NCBI GenBank assembly: GCA_963575745.1
Contig: CAUYUJ010018037.1
Location: 785,310-849,309 of the forward strand
DNA from: Prorocentrum cordatum
Taxonomy: Eukaryota > Sar > Dinophyceae > Prorocentrales > Prorocentraceae
Direction: 5' to 3'
DNA length: 64,000 nt
Below, piece after piece: positions 19,500-29,305 of the stretch. A model generated the notes under the pieces. The model had not been told where the DNA came from. It saw only the letters and a list, made by a program, of their open reading frames with translations, and searched no databases. The position numbers were made by a program, and so were the translations under genes. Numbering within the stretch: the first letter of the stretch is position 1; the number at the start of each line of letters is the position of its first letter.

Positions 19500-20182
19500 G
19501 TGATTATTGAGGACTCGGAAGGTGAGATGGGAGGAGCTTCTGAGCGTCATCTTCGGAGGCCCGGGGGCGAGATCCCACCCGAGGTGGCCCCTCCCACGTC
19601 GCGGCGGCGAGAGACCTCGCAACCGCCGGCGAGGGAGAGGCCCCGGCCTGGCGAGGTCCAGCCTGCGACCAGGCATCTGACGAGGGCCGAGGATCTCAGT
19701 ATAGGGTCGATGTCGCCCGTATGATTGCCAAGCGCGAGGGCGCGAGGCCGTCGGGATCGGTCGTCGCGGAGGCCGGATCCAGCTTGGCCGTTGCCGACCG
19801 AGATAGGGGTTCTGCTGCCGAGGCAGCCTCGAGCAGCGGAGAAGCGCGGACATGGAGCCGCTCTCCGGCTGCTCCGCCTGTGCCCCAGACGTCCGGGAAC
19901 ATTCCCGCAGGTGCCAGGCCAACGATGGTCAGAGATGCCGCGTCCGGAAGAATAATGTGGGCATTATTTGAGCATGAGGACTCCTGGGGGAAGGGGGAAC
20001 TCGAGCAGGACATGGCGCTCTGTGAGGAGCTTGTGGCCCGGGGCGTGGGCCCCGACACCCTGTTCAGTCTCCAGCGCGGAGACGAGCAGGCTAATTTTTC
20101 CTTGACCTCGAGGACTGTTTTTGCGGGATGGCTGGCGTGGCCTCCCAGAGCGTCCCTCGGCGAGGGGCGGGGGTGCAGCTGA
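19500..20182 (+). pseudogene. copia integrase-RT linker, frameshifted
   Basis: Two overlapping open pieces (19500-19724 in the integrase frame, 19721-20182 in the next) are Arg/Pro/Glu/Ser-rich like the variable linker of copia polyproteins. The second ends in an acidic helix (EHEDSWGKGELEQDMALCEE). No catalytic motif. The frame change lies near 19.72 kb. Confidence 0.6.
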
Positions 20183-21335
20183 AGAACCTTTCCCCGGATG
20201 AGAAAATGCTGTTTGAGGCCTCTGACGCGAAGGAATGGGCCGCCATGACGGCCTCGGGGGCGGCCCGAGTCCTGACAGTTGAAGAGTCGCGTCTGGTCCG
20301 GCGGCGTCACCCCGACAGAATTCTTTCTTCGAGGATGGTGAGACGTTTTAAGCTTAGTGAGGGGGTGCCCATGGCCATCAGGACCCGGGCGGCGAAACGT
20401 TGCAAGTGCATGCTCCGCCTCCACAGTCGGAGAGCATAATGCTCAGTCTCCAGCTGGTGGCTTCGACGGGATGGGCCCTGGGGATCGCGGATGCCAAGAA
20501 TGCGTTCTGCCAAACCAATCGGTTGCAACGGCCCCGGGGAGCCATCTTCGTGGAGGCCTGCGCGGGCCTGGGTTTGTCCGGGGAACAGCTCATCGAGCTG
20601 GTGGCGCCCGTTTACGGACTGAACGACGCCCCACTGTTGTGTCGCAGAACGCTCGCCGACTTCTTGTCATAATTGAATGTCAAGCGATCGTTTCTTGGGC
20701 CTTGCTCGTGGCTGCAGCGTTCCGAGAGCGGCCGACTTCAGTCTCTGATTTTGATCGAGGTCGATGACTTCGCTGTGGCCAGTGATCCTAAGGCGCTTCC
20801 AGATTTGAAGAGGCGTCTCACGGAGAGATTGAAGTTCGGTAAGTGGGAGGAAGGCAAGGCTGATTACGCAGGCAGGCAGGTGCGTCAGGTGGCGGGGGGA
20901 AAGATCTTGGTCGACCAGGAGAAGTACGTTCGCGAGCAGCTGTGTCCGATAGCCCTGGACAAGCAGCGCCGAGCTCAGACTTCCCCCCCTCTCACCCCCT
21001 CGGAGATCTCGTCCCACCGGACAACGGTCGCTCATATACAATGGCATGGGAGGGAATCGAGACCAGATGTGGCGGGCAGCGCATCCTGTTTAGTTTCGGC
21101 TCTCCCCGAACCAAGGGTGGAAGATGCGCAGATGGCCAATAAGGTTGTGAAGTTCCTTAGAGCGTCGGCCTCTCAGTATATCACGGTATGGCCTCTCGAT
21201 CCGGTCTCGACTACCTTTGTGACTTCCTCCGATGCAGGGGGGGCCCAGGGTCTGCTCGGCGCGGAGGCGCCCAGAGCGGATGGCTCATTTTTGCTGCAGA
21301 CAGCTCGGTCAGAGAGAATCGACGAGCCAGAGTGA
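20128..21335 (+). pseudogene. copia reverse transcriptase (RVT_2 type)
   Basis: The RT is readable in pieces. 20128-20439 has FEASDAKEWAAMTASGAARV and RILSSRMVRRFKL, the copia RT N-terminus. 20400-20672 has LGIADAKNAFCQ (first catalytic D motif) and VAPVYGLNDAPL. 20673-21335 has LIEVDDFAVASD (the V-D-D form of YxDD) and the connection region up to TSSDAGGAQG. There is a frame change near 20.42 kb and an in-frame TAA at 20670. Motifs remain but the protein is disrupted. Confidence 0.85.
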
Positions 21336-22018
21336 GTCTTTTGTCATGGCGCTCTCAGCGTCTGAAGCGGGCGGTCGCCAGCGCGATCGCGGCCGAGACC
21401 CTGTCTCTGTCGAGTGCTGTTGCTGAGGCCCAGTGGCTCCAGATCATGTGGCGAGACGCGCTGTCTGGCGACGTGAAGTCGCCCGATTGGACAGAGTCTC
21501 AGGGTCCTCTTTCTGTCGTGCACCCTCGCGAGTGCGACCTCGCCGATGCATCGGCCTTGAGCATCGTCGACGCCAAGAGCGCGTTCGACACTCTCTCGAG
21601 AAATAGTGCGGGGTCCCGGGCCGACAGGAGGAACGCGATTGAACTGGCTGTGATCAGGGACGCGTTGAGTTGTTTGGGGCCCCAAGTGCGCTGGCTCCCA
21701 CATGGGTTGATGCCGGCAGATCCCCTCACGAAGATCGATCCCGCTCGAGGAAACGCCGCTTTGCAGGACGTGCTCACTCGCGGTGCGCTGTGTTTGGTAG
21801 ATGAGTCTGGACACTGCGATGAGAGATCACTCAATGCGGCTCTCAAGAGCCGCTCCCTTGGGGCCTCGCGGAGAATGTTGGGAGAACAATCTAAGGCGTT
21901 CGACCCCGGGCAGACCAAGGTGAAGGACGAGGAAGAGGAAGAAGATAAGGAGGAGGAGGAGCAGAGAGAAGGACGAGGAGAAGAAGAGGAGGAGGAAGAG
22001 GGAGCCCCAGCCTATTGA
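21188..22018 (+). pseudogene. copia RNase H and tail
   Basis: It carries SWRSQRLKRAVASAIAAETL, the copia RNase H signature around the catalytic Glu, then SIVDAKSAFDTL (Asp), IELAVIRDAL and WLPHGLMPADPLTK, the conserved C-terminal W-x5-M-x-A-D-x-L-T-K motif. The last about 30 residues are poly-Glu/Lys, translated from a GGA/GAA microsatellite at 21930-22010, so the original stop is probably lost. The frame differs from the RT piece. Confidence 0.85.
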
Positions 22019-22230
22019 ATCCTGGACGGCAGCGGTTTCAGGTCCACGAAAGTTTGGCCCGCTGTTCCTGGATGCCCCCAGAGCCCCTTCGGTGTTTCCC
22101 CCTCTTTGTCCCATCTCCCTAGCCGTGTTGGCTTAGGCGCCTGAGTTAGTTCGAACTGCTCATCCGCCCGAGGAGAAAAGTGCCCCTCCTCAACCAACTG
22201 CGACCCCCACGATCCCATATGTGTCAGTAG
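22019..22230. other. no supported gene
   Basis: Unique spacer between the copia remnant and a CA-rich microsatellite. A 3' LTR would be expected here but no partner sequence was found 5' of the element. Confidence 0.4.
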
Positions 22231-22321
22231 TTTGAGACACCACCACCACCCCACTACCCCACCCACCACCACCACGCTACACCGCGTCACACCACATCGC
22301 ACGCGCGCACACAGACACACA

Positions 22322-22377
<56 letters not shown>

Positions 22378-22380
22378 CAT

Positions 22381-22444
<64 letters not shown>

Positions 22445-22660
22445 TCACACACCACCGCCACCACCGCCACCACCACCACCGCCATCACGCACGCACCACC
22501 AAACCACCAAGACGCCACATTACGTCACACCACAGCACACGCGCACACACGCACACACACACACACGCACCACCACCACCACCACCACCACCACCGCAAC
22601 CACAACCACGCACACACGCACGCACGCACGCGCACCACCACCCACTACGCACGCGCGCGC
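22225..22660 (+). repeat. (CA)n / (ACGC)n / (CCA)n microsatellite complex
   Basis: ACGC tetranucleotides at 22320-22365, a long (CA)n run at 22365-22440, then (CCA)n and mixed CGCA/CACG runs to 22660. The His/Thr-rich and Cys/Val-rich frames here are repeat translations. Confidence 0.95.
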
Positions 22661-22769
22661 GGAGCCACAGGTCCGCTACGACACGCGTCCGCGGATACAA
22701 AATCTGCGCCATGGTAAGGGATGGGAGGGAGGGTAGGACGTCAGATATGACGCGAGCTTACATAGCGTT

Positions 22770-22814
22770 CTCCTCCTCCTCCTGCCCATCCTCCTCCTCC
22801 TCCTCCTCCTCCTC
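22770..22814 (+). repeat. (TCC)n microsatellite at the 5' junction of the LINE
   Basis: TCC repeats with one CCCA interruption run up to base 22814, directly abutting the spliced-leader relic. A matching (TCC)n run begins at 29306 beyond the element. Confidence 0.95.
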
Positions 22815-22835
22815 CCGTAGCCATTTTGGCTCAAG
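22815..22835 (+). other. dinoflagellate spliced-leader (DinoSL) relic
   Basis: The 21 bases from CCGTAGCC to GGCTCAAG match positions 2-22 of the 22-nt DinoSL exon exactly. Only the degenerate first base is missing or changed (C at 22814, part of the TCC array). The next bases are ACGG, not a GT donor, so this is the trans-spliced exon fused to a transcript, not an SL RNA gene. It marks the 5' end of the non-LTR element. Confidence 0.93.
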
Positions 22836-22979
22836 ACGGAGCTTACCTCCCGTCCCGACTCCAGAGGCTCGAGGCCGAGGTGGAAGGGCAGCCCCTTCCC
22901 AAGGCCTGGCTGCCTCGGCCAAGCTTTCAGCAGTGAGCTCCTGCAGGAGCTATTTCTTTCGTGTGAGTGTGGTCAGCGG

Positions 22980-24194
22980 ATGGCCCCCGCTCTTGATGAC
23001 AAGGAGTGGGATGTTCTGCTCGGCCCACGCAAGCCAGAGTGGGCGTGTGGCTCGTGCACGCGCCTGCACAACTGGGCGTCGAGGATCAAGTGCGAGTGCG
23101 GGCGCTCGGCACCAGCCCACATTCGTGCACGTGCAGTCACTGCCCACAAAATTGCGTTGCAGCAGCTCGAGAGTGGTGGTGGCAAAGCCCGTGGCAAAGG
23201 GAAAGGTGGCGACAAGCCACAGAAAGGCGGTGGCAAAGGTGACAAGCTCGGTGCGCTGGAAAAGAAGCTTGACTCCCTCGTGGCATCGCTGGCAAAGAGT
23301 ACCAGTACGAGTACTACGAGTACCGTACCTCAAGTTCCACCGTGGCAACGTGAGGCACAGCATAAGGCGGCTGAGACGGCGGAGGCAGCTCCAGACACTG
23401 ACGAAGGGCGACGAGCTAAAGTTGCGGTTCAGGTCCAAGAGCTGGAGGCCTCCATCAAGTCTATGGCCAAGGATGATGAGTTCAAAGACATACGGGAGAG
23501 CATGGAGAAGAAGTTGCCCAGCTTGCGCGACCAGCAGAAGCAGATGCGACCGCCTCAGACAGCTCATAGGCGTGCAGCCCAGGAGCTCAGCAAGGCGAAG
23601 GCGGCGATCGAGCAGATGTCGAAGGATCTGGTCGACAAGCGTGAGCAGTACGAGAAGTTGCGTGTATCCATCGAGGAGCGCGAGCAGTCGTTGGTGGCAA
23701 AGAAGGAGCAGCTGGTGGTCTTGCAGACGGAGTTCGACAGGACTGCCAAGCTGGTCTCACAGAAGGGTGAACGTGGAGAAGGAGGCGAGCATGGAAAAGC
23801 AGAACCAGGCTCAGTGTTGCTCCATGACGTCGACACCTTCAAGGCTGAGAATCCAGAGGCTGAGGCGTTCCTCAACAGCGATCTCTGGAAGAAGCTGCAG
23901 GAGCACATCCGCGTCCTGCCCAAGGAGGCCGAACCTGATGCTGGCATGGGTGTTGCGCCTCCTGGTGATGGTCAACGTGATGGTGGCGGCGGTGGAGCAG
24001 CCCAACCTGGCGCAGGTGACGGCGCAGCTAGCGCCGCGCGAGGCAATGATGCAGCCAGTCAAAAGCGTAACAATGAGCTCAGTGAACTCTCGGAGGAAGA
24101 GCGGAAGAACCTGTGGGCCCACTCCGACAGCTTCGAGGATTTCACTGCCAAGTTGGAGGAGCTCTACTCGGCTAAGCGTGCGCGTTTGGGGTGA
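22980..24194 (+). CDS. LINE ORF1 protein (zinc finger, coiled coil)
   Basis: A 404-residue protein from ATG 22980 to TGA 24194. Residues about 20-45 form a RanBP2-like four-cysteine finger (WACGSCTRLHNW...CECG; spacing C-x2-C-x11-C-x-C, slightly off the family pattern). A Lys/Gly-rich basic patch (GKARGKGKGGDKPQKGGGKG) follows, then a long Glu/Lys/Gln heptad-like region (about residues 145-265), likely a trimeric or dimeric coiled coil. ORF1 proteins bind element RNA and form the RNP. The C-terminal 60 residues are acidic. It ends while the ORF2 frame is already open, so the two overlap or are closely spaced. Confidence 0.8.
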   Translation: MAPALDDKEWDVLLGPRKPEWACGSCTRLHNWASRIKCECGRSAPAHIRARAVTAHKIALQQLESGGGKARGKGKGGDKPQKGGGKGDKLGALEKKLDSLVASLAKSTSTSTTSTVPQVPPWQREAQHKAAETAEAAPDTDEGRRAKVAVQVQELEASIKSMAKDDEFKDIRESMEKKLPSLRDQQKQMRPPQTAHRRAAQELSKAKAAIEQMSKDLVDKREQYEKLRVSIEEREQSLVAKKEQLVVLQTEFDRTAKLVSQKGERGEGGEHGKAEPGSVLLHDVDTFKAENPEAEAFLNSDLWKKLQEHIRVLPKEAEPDAGMGVAPPGDGQRDGGGGGAAQPGAGDGAASAARGNDAASQKRNNELSELSEEERKNLWAHSDSFEDFTAKLEELYSAKRARLG

Positions 24195-24381
24195 TGGTGA
24201 CCTCCTTGCGCATGATGGTTGTACTGCGTCGGGGGGGGTAGTGGTCAGCCAACACTCCCTTCGATCATCGAGGACCAATGTTGTTGGCGCTGCAGATGCT
24301 GAGCGTCCTCCTGGCGGCGAGGGGAGCGAGTGCGCCAGCCGCGCCCCCCCTGTCAGACCGACTTCTGAGGGCGCTGCGCCG

Positions 24382-27300
24382 ATGGCTGCGCGCCCAGCCC
24401 AGGGAGCTTGTGCTCCACAGGACAGATATGATGCGAACGGTTTCCTCTTGCCTCTAGTGACAGGTTTCAGGCCAGCTGCGTTTCCTCCCTCGCAACCTGA
24501 AGTAGGGCAGATCGCTGGTGAGCATGTCATTGAAACGTTCAATTGCAGTGGAGGCAAGAGTACGCTCAAGAAGCGGCTCAAAGTCACTCGAGCGTTAGTC
24601 GTGATTGTGCAAGAGTTTGGTCACGTGGCCGATCAGGTTGAGGCCATTCAGAGTTGGGCACAAGTGCGAGGATGGAGTCTTATGGCGTTGCCTTCCTGTC
24701 CCTCAGCAGGCAACGTGCCCAGTGCAGGTGTGGCTGTTTTCGTGCGCAGTGAGTGCGGTGTGCGCGCGCCACAGCTCGGTGTGCATCAGGTGTGTGAGCA
24801 TCGCGTGCAGCACGTACAACTTGATCTCCCAGGGTGGCCTACCCTACATCTTATAAATATGTACCTGTATCCAAGCTTAGGCCCTCAGGGCAAGAACGCC
24901 AAGTTGATGGCAGCAGCAGGTGCAGTAGTTGAGAGTATTGACGGTCCCTGTATAGTTGGGGGTGATTGGAACATGTCTCCTGACGAGGTCGAGGCTTCAG
25001 GTTTCTGTAGTTTTGCTCGTCTCACCCTTGTCTCTACTAAGCTATACACTTGTCGAGGTGGTACGGGTAGCTCGATAATTGATTTTTTCGGGTTGAATGA
25101 TCCGTGCATGCGTGCGTATAAACATGTTAAGCTAGACACGCGATGGGCGATCAGGCCCCATAGACCCGTGCAGCTCGCTATAGCCAGTCAGGGATATCGA
25201 GTGCAGCATCTAGTGTATACTGTTGCCCCTGCTCTTCCTATTTCCCCCCCTTTCGGTCCTCAACCCTCGCCGCCAGATTGGGGTCCTGCGAGGGGTTTGG
25301 TGGAGCGCTGTGTCGAGATGGCGGGGGATGAGAAGACCGATCCAGGGGTAGTGCATCACTTGCTTAGCACCAGTTGGGGCAAGTTTGCCCAGATCGCTGC
25401 ACGGCATATCAGTACTTGCACTGGGGGCGCGAAAGATACCTTCGGCAGTTTCGGGCGCCAAGTTGCACCGCGCTGGGTCAATGTGGAATATCCCGTGCCA
25501 GACGACACTGAAAAATGTTTAATAGCTGATGGGTGGCAGTGGCTTCGCAACGCAGTCCAACACCTAGGCCAGTTAGCTGATTTAGATGACATGAATGAGC
25601 ATACACAGCAAACGATGCTTGCCGAGCTGGCGTTTTTTCGTGATAATGACTATCCAGGGCTCGGTTTGAGCGCTCGGTTAGATTATTCGGTTCAGCAGGC
25701 CCGCAAGATGCTGTGTTCTGAGTTCTTTCGTGAGAATGTGGAAGAATTTCTCGAAGACATTGCTGAGGACGTCTCTGTGGCCGTCAAAGGTGCATCAAAA
25801 GAGATCCAGACCAGCTGGAGTGATTGGTGCAAGACTGCCAGCATGGGGGGAGCGCGGGGCCTTCATAGGGTCACGAAGGTTCGGAGTGTTGTTTTGCCTA
25901 CGGTTGTGCACGACCCTAAAGGCCCCAGTGCTGATCCCCACAGTGTCGTGCAGCATGAGCTGCAGATTTATCGCAAGCTCTGGCGAGCGACCGCCTCCCC
26001 ACCGGTTGCCTGGATTCCCGATCGGTCCAGTTTCCCGAGGGCGGCTCCGGGCGAGGTTCGTAAGGTGATCCAGAGTTTTTCGGAATCTACAGCTAGGTCC
26101 TTGGATCAGTTTCATCCGAGGCAGTTCTTGTTGCTCGACGACGACGGATTAGATTTGCTAGCAGGTTTGTGGCAGTGTTGCGAGGCGATTGGCCTCTTAC
26201 CTAAGCAGTTGCTGTGGGTGCTCATGCCAGTGCTGCCTAAACCGTCGTCTGGGCATAGGCTCATAGTGCTTTACAGCGGTATGTATCGCATCTGGCAAAG
26301 GCTGCGGCGGCCTATGCTAGGATCGCTTATGGAGGAGGTGGAGCGTGGGTACTGGGGGGCTAGTCGGGGGAGGAGTTCTGTGGACTGTGCCTGGGCACAG
26401 GCAGCGCGAGCTGAGGCTGACGTAGTCTCGCGCCGCTACAGTGTGCTCATTATCGCCGACTATTCGAAATATTACGAAACGATCCCCCTTGTGGAACTTC
26501 GGGACAAGTTTCTTGCGTTTAAAGTACCCACTGCATTTTTGAAACTCGTTTTCAATGTATGGAGGGCTCCTCGAGTGCTACGTCTCAGACAGCACCACTC
26601 TGAAGGGGTCGCACATGCCGAATTCGGGTTACCTGCAGGCGATTGCTTCACTGATATCAGCATCAAGGTGCATGCTGTGAAATCTTTCGATCAGTTTGTT
26701 GCTAGCCAGCCGACACTAGTCAATTTCACATCGTATATTGATGACTCGGGCATTCAGATTTCCTGTGGCCAGAGACAGAGTGCGGTGCAATTAGCAGTCG
26801 ATGCAGGTCGTGCCTTTTATCACGCGAGCAGGCAGATAGATGCAGCAGTTAATGATAAAGTTGCTGTTGTTGCCAGCGATATTTCACTTGCACGCGACGT
26901 CGTGTGTGGCTTAGGGCTTGAGCCCAAGGTTGCGAAGCAATCGGTCACATATCTTGGCGTAGATGACAGTGCTGGTGCCAAGCGCTCTGCTGCTCGTGCG
27001 CGTGTAAAACAGCGGTCCCGCCTCTGGGGAATGAAGCTGCGAGTGAAAAAGATCGGCAGGTTTAAGTCCCGAGCTCCGAATAAAGAGACCAAGAAAGGTC
27101 TCTCACAGGTCATTCGCACGGGTGTTGCTCCTGCTTCGTCGTACGGTTCTGAGGTTTTGGGCTTTTCGGATGCTGAGCTTAACACTGTGCGAAGGACCCA
27201 GGCTCGTCGGTTGCCGCCCTCCCATGGAGGGACCAGTGCCACGGCAAAACTCGTTTTGTACGGAGAGTGGGACACACGAGCTGCCGTTGGCCCTGCTCTC

Positions 27301-29235
27301 CAGTGGTGTCGCATGTTGTGGAATGCCCAGGTCAGTCCCAATCGATCCCTGATCCCTTTCCAGGAGTTGCTTCAGCTTTGGGAGCAGGCCAGGGCTAGCG
27401 AGGCTAGCGATTGGAAGTCCAGCCGTGGCCCCCTTGCGCGTGCCACGTTGTCGGCTCGACGTGCAGGCTGGAAAGTGGTATCAGGCACGCAGTGGATTGA
27501 CCATTGGGGCTGCACAGTAGATGTGAGTAAGACTCCCCCTCGCCTCCTCCTCGATCTCCTCCGAGAGGGATTGCAGCGAGAAGCGGAGCTTCGTTTTGCA
27601 CGCAGGTTAGGGCACGCGCACGGTATGCGAGCCACTTTCGACCTTGTGCGCAATTGCATGTGTACGCGTAATAAGCAGCACACGCGTCAGCAGCAGTTCC
27701 TTCTCTTGTCGTGCGCCACGGATGCGATATGGACCGAGGCGCGCGCGTGTGATGCTGGTTACCTCACGGATGGCATGTGTGTGTGCGGCCAACGTGACAC
27801 GTTGCACCATAGGTTGTACACCTGCACGCGTCCTGAGGTGGTGGAGGCCCGACAGTCTCTAGACATTCCGTCGGAAATTTTGAACGAGGGGGCACACAGC
27901 GATGATCCTGTGTTTACTCGTGGTTTGTTCACGTTCTCGGATGAAGATGTGCCCCCTCCAGCCACCCACGCTCATTGTGACATCCTCGACGGCGCAGGTC
28001 AGGATTTGAATATGCAGCCTGAGGAGCTCGCCACGCTTGCAGGTGATGTGATCGAGCTTGAGATGGCCTCCGACGGCAGCTGCACGAAGCAGGCCCTCCG
28101 CTGTCTCCATCGTGCCTCGTGGGCGATCGCCCTCATGGAGCCAGGCAGCGAATCGCTTCTTGCCATCTTGAGGGGCATTGTTCCTGGCGGTCTCCCCCAG
28201 ACCCCTGCGATGGCCGAGCATGCGGGGGCGGCCCTGGTCGGGCAAGTTTCAGATCGCCCCACGTCGTTGGCCCTCGATTGTAAAGCTGTGATTTGTCAGA
28301 CGCAGAGGCCCCTCTGGAAACAGCTGAGTGGTTCCAATAAATTTGCTGGTGCGAGGCGGTTTGCCCATGAGCTAGCAGGCACTGAATTTCTGTCCACCTT
28401 CCATGTAAAGGCCCATCGAGAGCTCTCTGCCCTTGAGGACTTGGAAGGTGATGATCGTAGGTTTGGTTTTGCGAATCGTGCTGTGGATGAGCATGCCAAG
28501 AAGGCCCTTGAGGGCCATCCTCGGCCCCTGCCCACCTTTTTGGACCACGTTGAGCTGTACCAAAATCGAGCCAATGCGTTTATAAAGCTTGCTTCCGAAG
28601 TTTTACCCCTCTTCAAAAATGAGGTGCGTTGGAAGCGAGCTGCTTTCACAACCCAGGGTCGTAGTCGTCAGCAGAAGACCTGGCACCTCTGGAGGAGAAC
28701 CGAACTGGGCATGCAGTGTCGTTATTGTTGGACGGTGTGTGATCGACCCGATCGGCCCATTTTCGGGTGCAGGGGACCGCCTCCTGCTCTCCAGAAGCTG
28801 CTGCGCGATCCCCTTGGGCACCAACTCGTCGCCGTGTCGGGCTCGGTTCTTGATGCTCCTCGGTCGGACCTGGTTCTGGGCCCCTGCCGAGAGCAGCAGA
28901 TTCTGTGTTTGAAATGTGGGGGTTGGTCCCAGGGTAGAGCCCTAAAGCTCGCTGAGGTCTGTGGTAAGCCAACGCGGAAAGGACTGGACGTCCTGAGCCG
29001 TTTTCGTCGTGGGCTTGGCCCCAACATGAAAATCAAGGCCTTGATTGAGAAGGCGTTGCCTGTGTCAAGGCTCGATGTTGCCCTTGAGTCGGATGATAAG
29101 CCCGAGCTGTGTGTTACCTCAGTCCCGCGAGCATTTGCGGACTCTCCCTCGGCCCCCACTTATGAGCAGCGAATGGCGTCCCTGGTCGCCAGCATTAAAG
29201 CTAAAGAAGAGGCAAGAGCCTCCAGGGCGGTTTAA
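24382..29235 (+). CDS. LINE ORF2: APE endonuclease, reverse transcriptase, RNase H
   Basis: The first ATG after the ORF1 stop is at 24382; the frame is open further upstream, even to 22711, across ORF1. The endonuclease has VIVQEFG (Glu), GGDWNMSP (Asp/Asn), SSIIDFFGLND (Asp) and RPHRPVQL (His). RT has PVLPKPSSGHRLI, the palm IIADYSKYYETI, FGLPAGDCFTD and the active site YIDDSG near 26737. A CCHH-like finger follows (CVCGQRDTLHHRLYTC). RNase H has ASDGSCTKQA, the Glu in AEHAGAALVG, the Asp in LALDCKAV and the Asp in NRAVDEHAKKAL. The protein is 1617 residues, normal for this architecture. All catalytic residues seem present, so retrotransposition by target-primed reverse transcription is plausible. 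Confidence 0.9.
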   Translation: MAARPAQGACAPQDRYDANGFLLPLVTGFRPAAFPPSQPEVGQIAGEHVIETFNCSGGKSTLKKRLKVTRALVVIVQEFGHVADQVEAIQSWAQVRGWSLMALPSCPSAGNVPSAGVAVFVRSECGVRAPQLGVHQVCEHRVQHVQLDLPGWPTLHLINMYLYPSLGPQGKNAKLMAAAGAVVESIDGPCIVGGDWNMSPDEVEASGFCSFARLTLVSTKLYTCRGGTGSSIIDFFGLNDPCMRAYKHVKLDTRWAIRPHRPVQLAIASQGYRVQHLVYTVAPALPISPPFGPQPSPPDWGPARGLVERCVEMAGDEKTDPGVVHHLLSTSWGKFAQIAARHISTCTGGAKDTFGSFGRQVAPRWVNVEYPVPDDTEKCLIADGWQWLRNAVQHLGQLADLDDMNEHTQQTMLAELAFFRDNDYPGLGLSARLDYSVQQARKMLCSEFFRENVEEFLEDIAEDVSVAVKGASKEIQTSWSDWCKTASMGGARGLHRVTKVRSVVLPTVVHDPKGPSADPHSVVQHELQIYRKLWRATASPPVAWIPDRSSFPRAAPGEVRKVIQSFSESTARSLDQFHPRQFLLLDDDGLDLLAGLWQCCEAIGLLPKQLLWVLMPVLPKPSSGHRLIVLYSGMYRIWQRLRRPMLGSLMEEVERGYWGASRGRSSVDCAWAQAARAEADVVSRRYSVLIIADYSKYYETIPLVELRDKFLAFKVPTAFLKLVFNVWRAPRVLRLRQHHSEGVAHAEFGLPAGDCFTDISIKVHAVKSFDQFVASQPTLVNFTSYIDDSGIQISCGQRQSAVQLAVDAGRAFYHASRQIDAAVNDKVAVVASDISLARDVVCGLGLEPKVAKQSVTYLGVDDSAGAKRSAARARVKQRSRLWGMKLRVKKIGRFKSRAPNKETKKGLSQVIRTGVAPASSYGSEVLGFSDAELNTVRRTQARRLPPSHGGTSATAKLVLYGEWDTRAAVGPALQWCRMLWNAQVSPNRSLIPFQELLQLWEQARASEASDWKSSRGPLARATLSARRAGWKVVSGTQWIDHWGCTVDVSKTPPRLLLDLLREGLQREAELRFARRLGHAHGMRATFDLVRNCMCTRNKQHTRQQQFLLLSCATDAIWTEARACDAGYLTDGMCVCGQRDTLHHRLYTCTRPEVVEARQSLDIPSEILNEGAHSDDPVFTRGLFTFSDEDVPPPATHAHCDILDGAGQDLNMQPEELATLAGDVIELEMASDGSCTKQALRCLHRASWAIALMEPGSESLLAILRGIVPGGLPQTPAMAEHAGAALVGQVSDRPTSLALDCKAVICQTQRPLWKQLSGSNKFAGARRFAHELAGTEFLSTFHVKAHRELSALEDLEGDDRRFGFANRAVDEHAKKALEGHPRPLPTFLDHVELYQNRANAFIKLASEVLPLFKNEVRWKRAAFTTQGRSRQQKTWHLWRRTELGMQCRYCWTVCDRPDRPIFGCRGPPPALQKLLRDPLGHQLVAVSGSVLDAPRSDLVLGPCREQQILCLKCGGWSQGRALKLAEVCGKPTRKGLDVLSRFRRGLGPNMKIKALIEKALPVSRLDVALESDDKPELCVTSVPRAFADSPSAPTYEQRMASLVASIKAKEEARASRAV

Positions 29236-29305
29236 CTCGGGTCGATCCCCCCAAGCTTTTGGTGCTGTCACCTCCCGACCTTTCAAGGCGCTGTCCATCC
29301 ATCCA

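Larger units (their letters stand above)
16540..22018 (+). mobile_element. decayed Ty1/copia retrotransposon
   Basis: Domains run in the order methyltransferase-like, integrase, linker, RT and RNase H on the + strand, the copia order. The reading is broken: in-frame stops at 17781-17783, 19446-19448 and 20670-20672, and frame changes near 19.72, 20.15, 20.42 and 21.2 kb. No gag precedes the first domain and I could not find LTRs, so the 5' end is probably truncated. Both sides abut GGA-type purine microsatellite (15.77-16.28 kb and 21.93-22.01 kb). It cannot encode a functional polyprotein as it stands. Confidence 0.85.
22815..29305 (+). mobile_element. near-intact APE-type non-LTR retrotransposon (LINE)
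   Basis: The 6.5-kb element consists of the SL relic, a 144-nt 5' UTR, ORF1 (22980-24194), ORF2 (about 24382-29235), a 70-nt 3' UTR, then (TCC)n. Endonuclease, RT and RNase H motifs are all present without stops or frameshifts, which makes it the youngest-looking element in the window. It lies between (TCC)n tracts on both sides. No poly(A) tail is visible; the 3' end runs through CCATCCATCCATCC into TCC repeats. It has an architecture like the I/Jockey group (APE endonuclease, RT, RNase H) but I do not assign a clade. Confidence 0.9.

Noticed and set aside
22815-22900. Spliced-leader RNA gene
   Set aside because: The SL exon is followed by ACGGAG, not a GT donor with the short SL RNA intron, and it sits at a LINE 5' end.
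22711-24190. N-terminal extension of LINE ORF2 by about 500 residues
   Set aside because: The Ser/Arg-rich sequence is the out-of-frame reading of ORF1, which has clear finger and coiled-coil features in its own frame.
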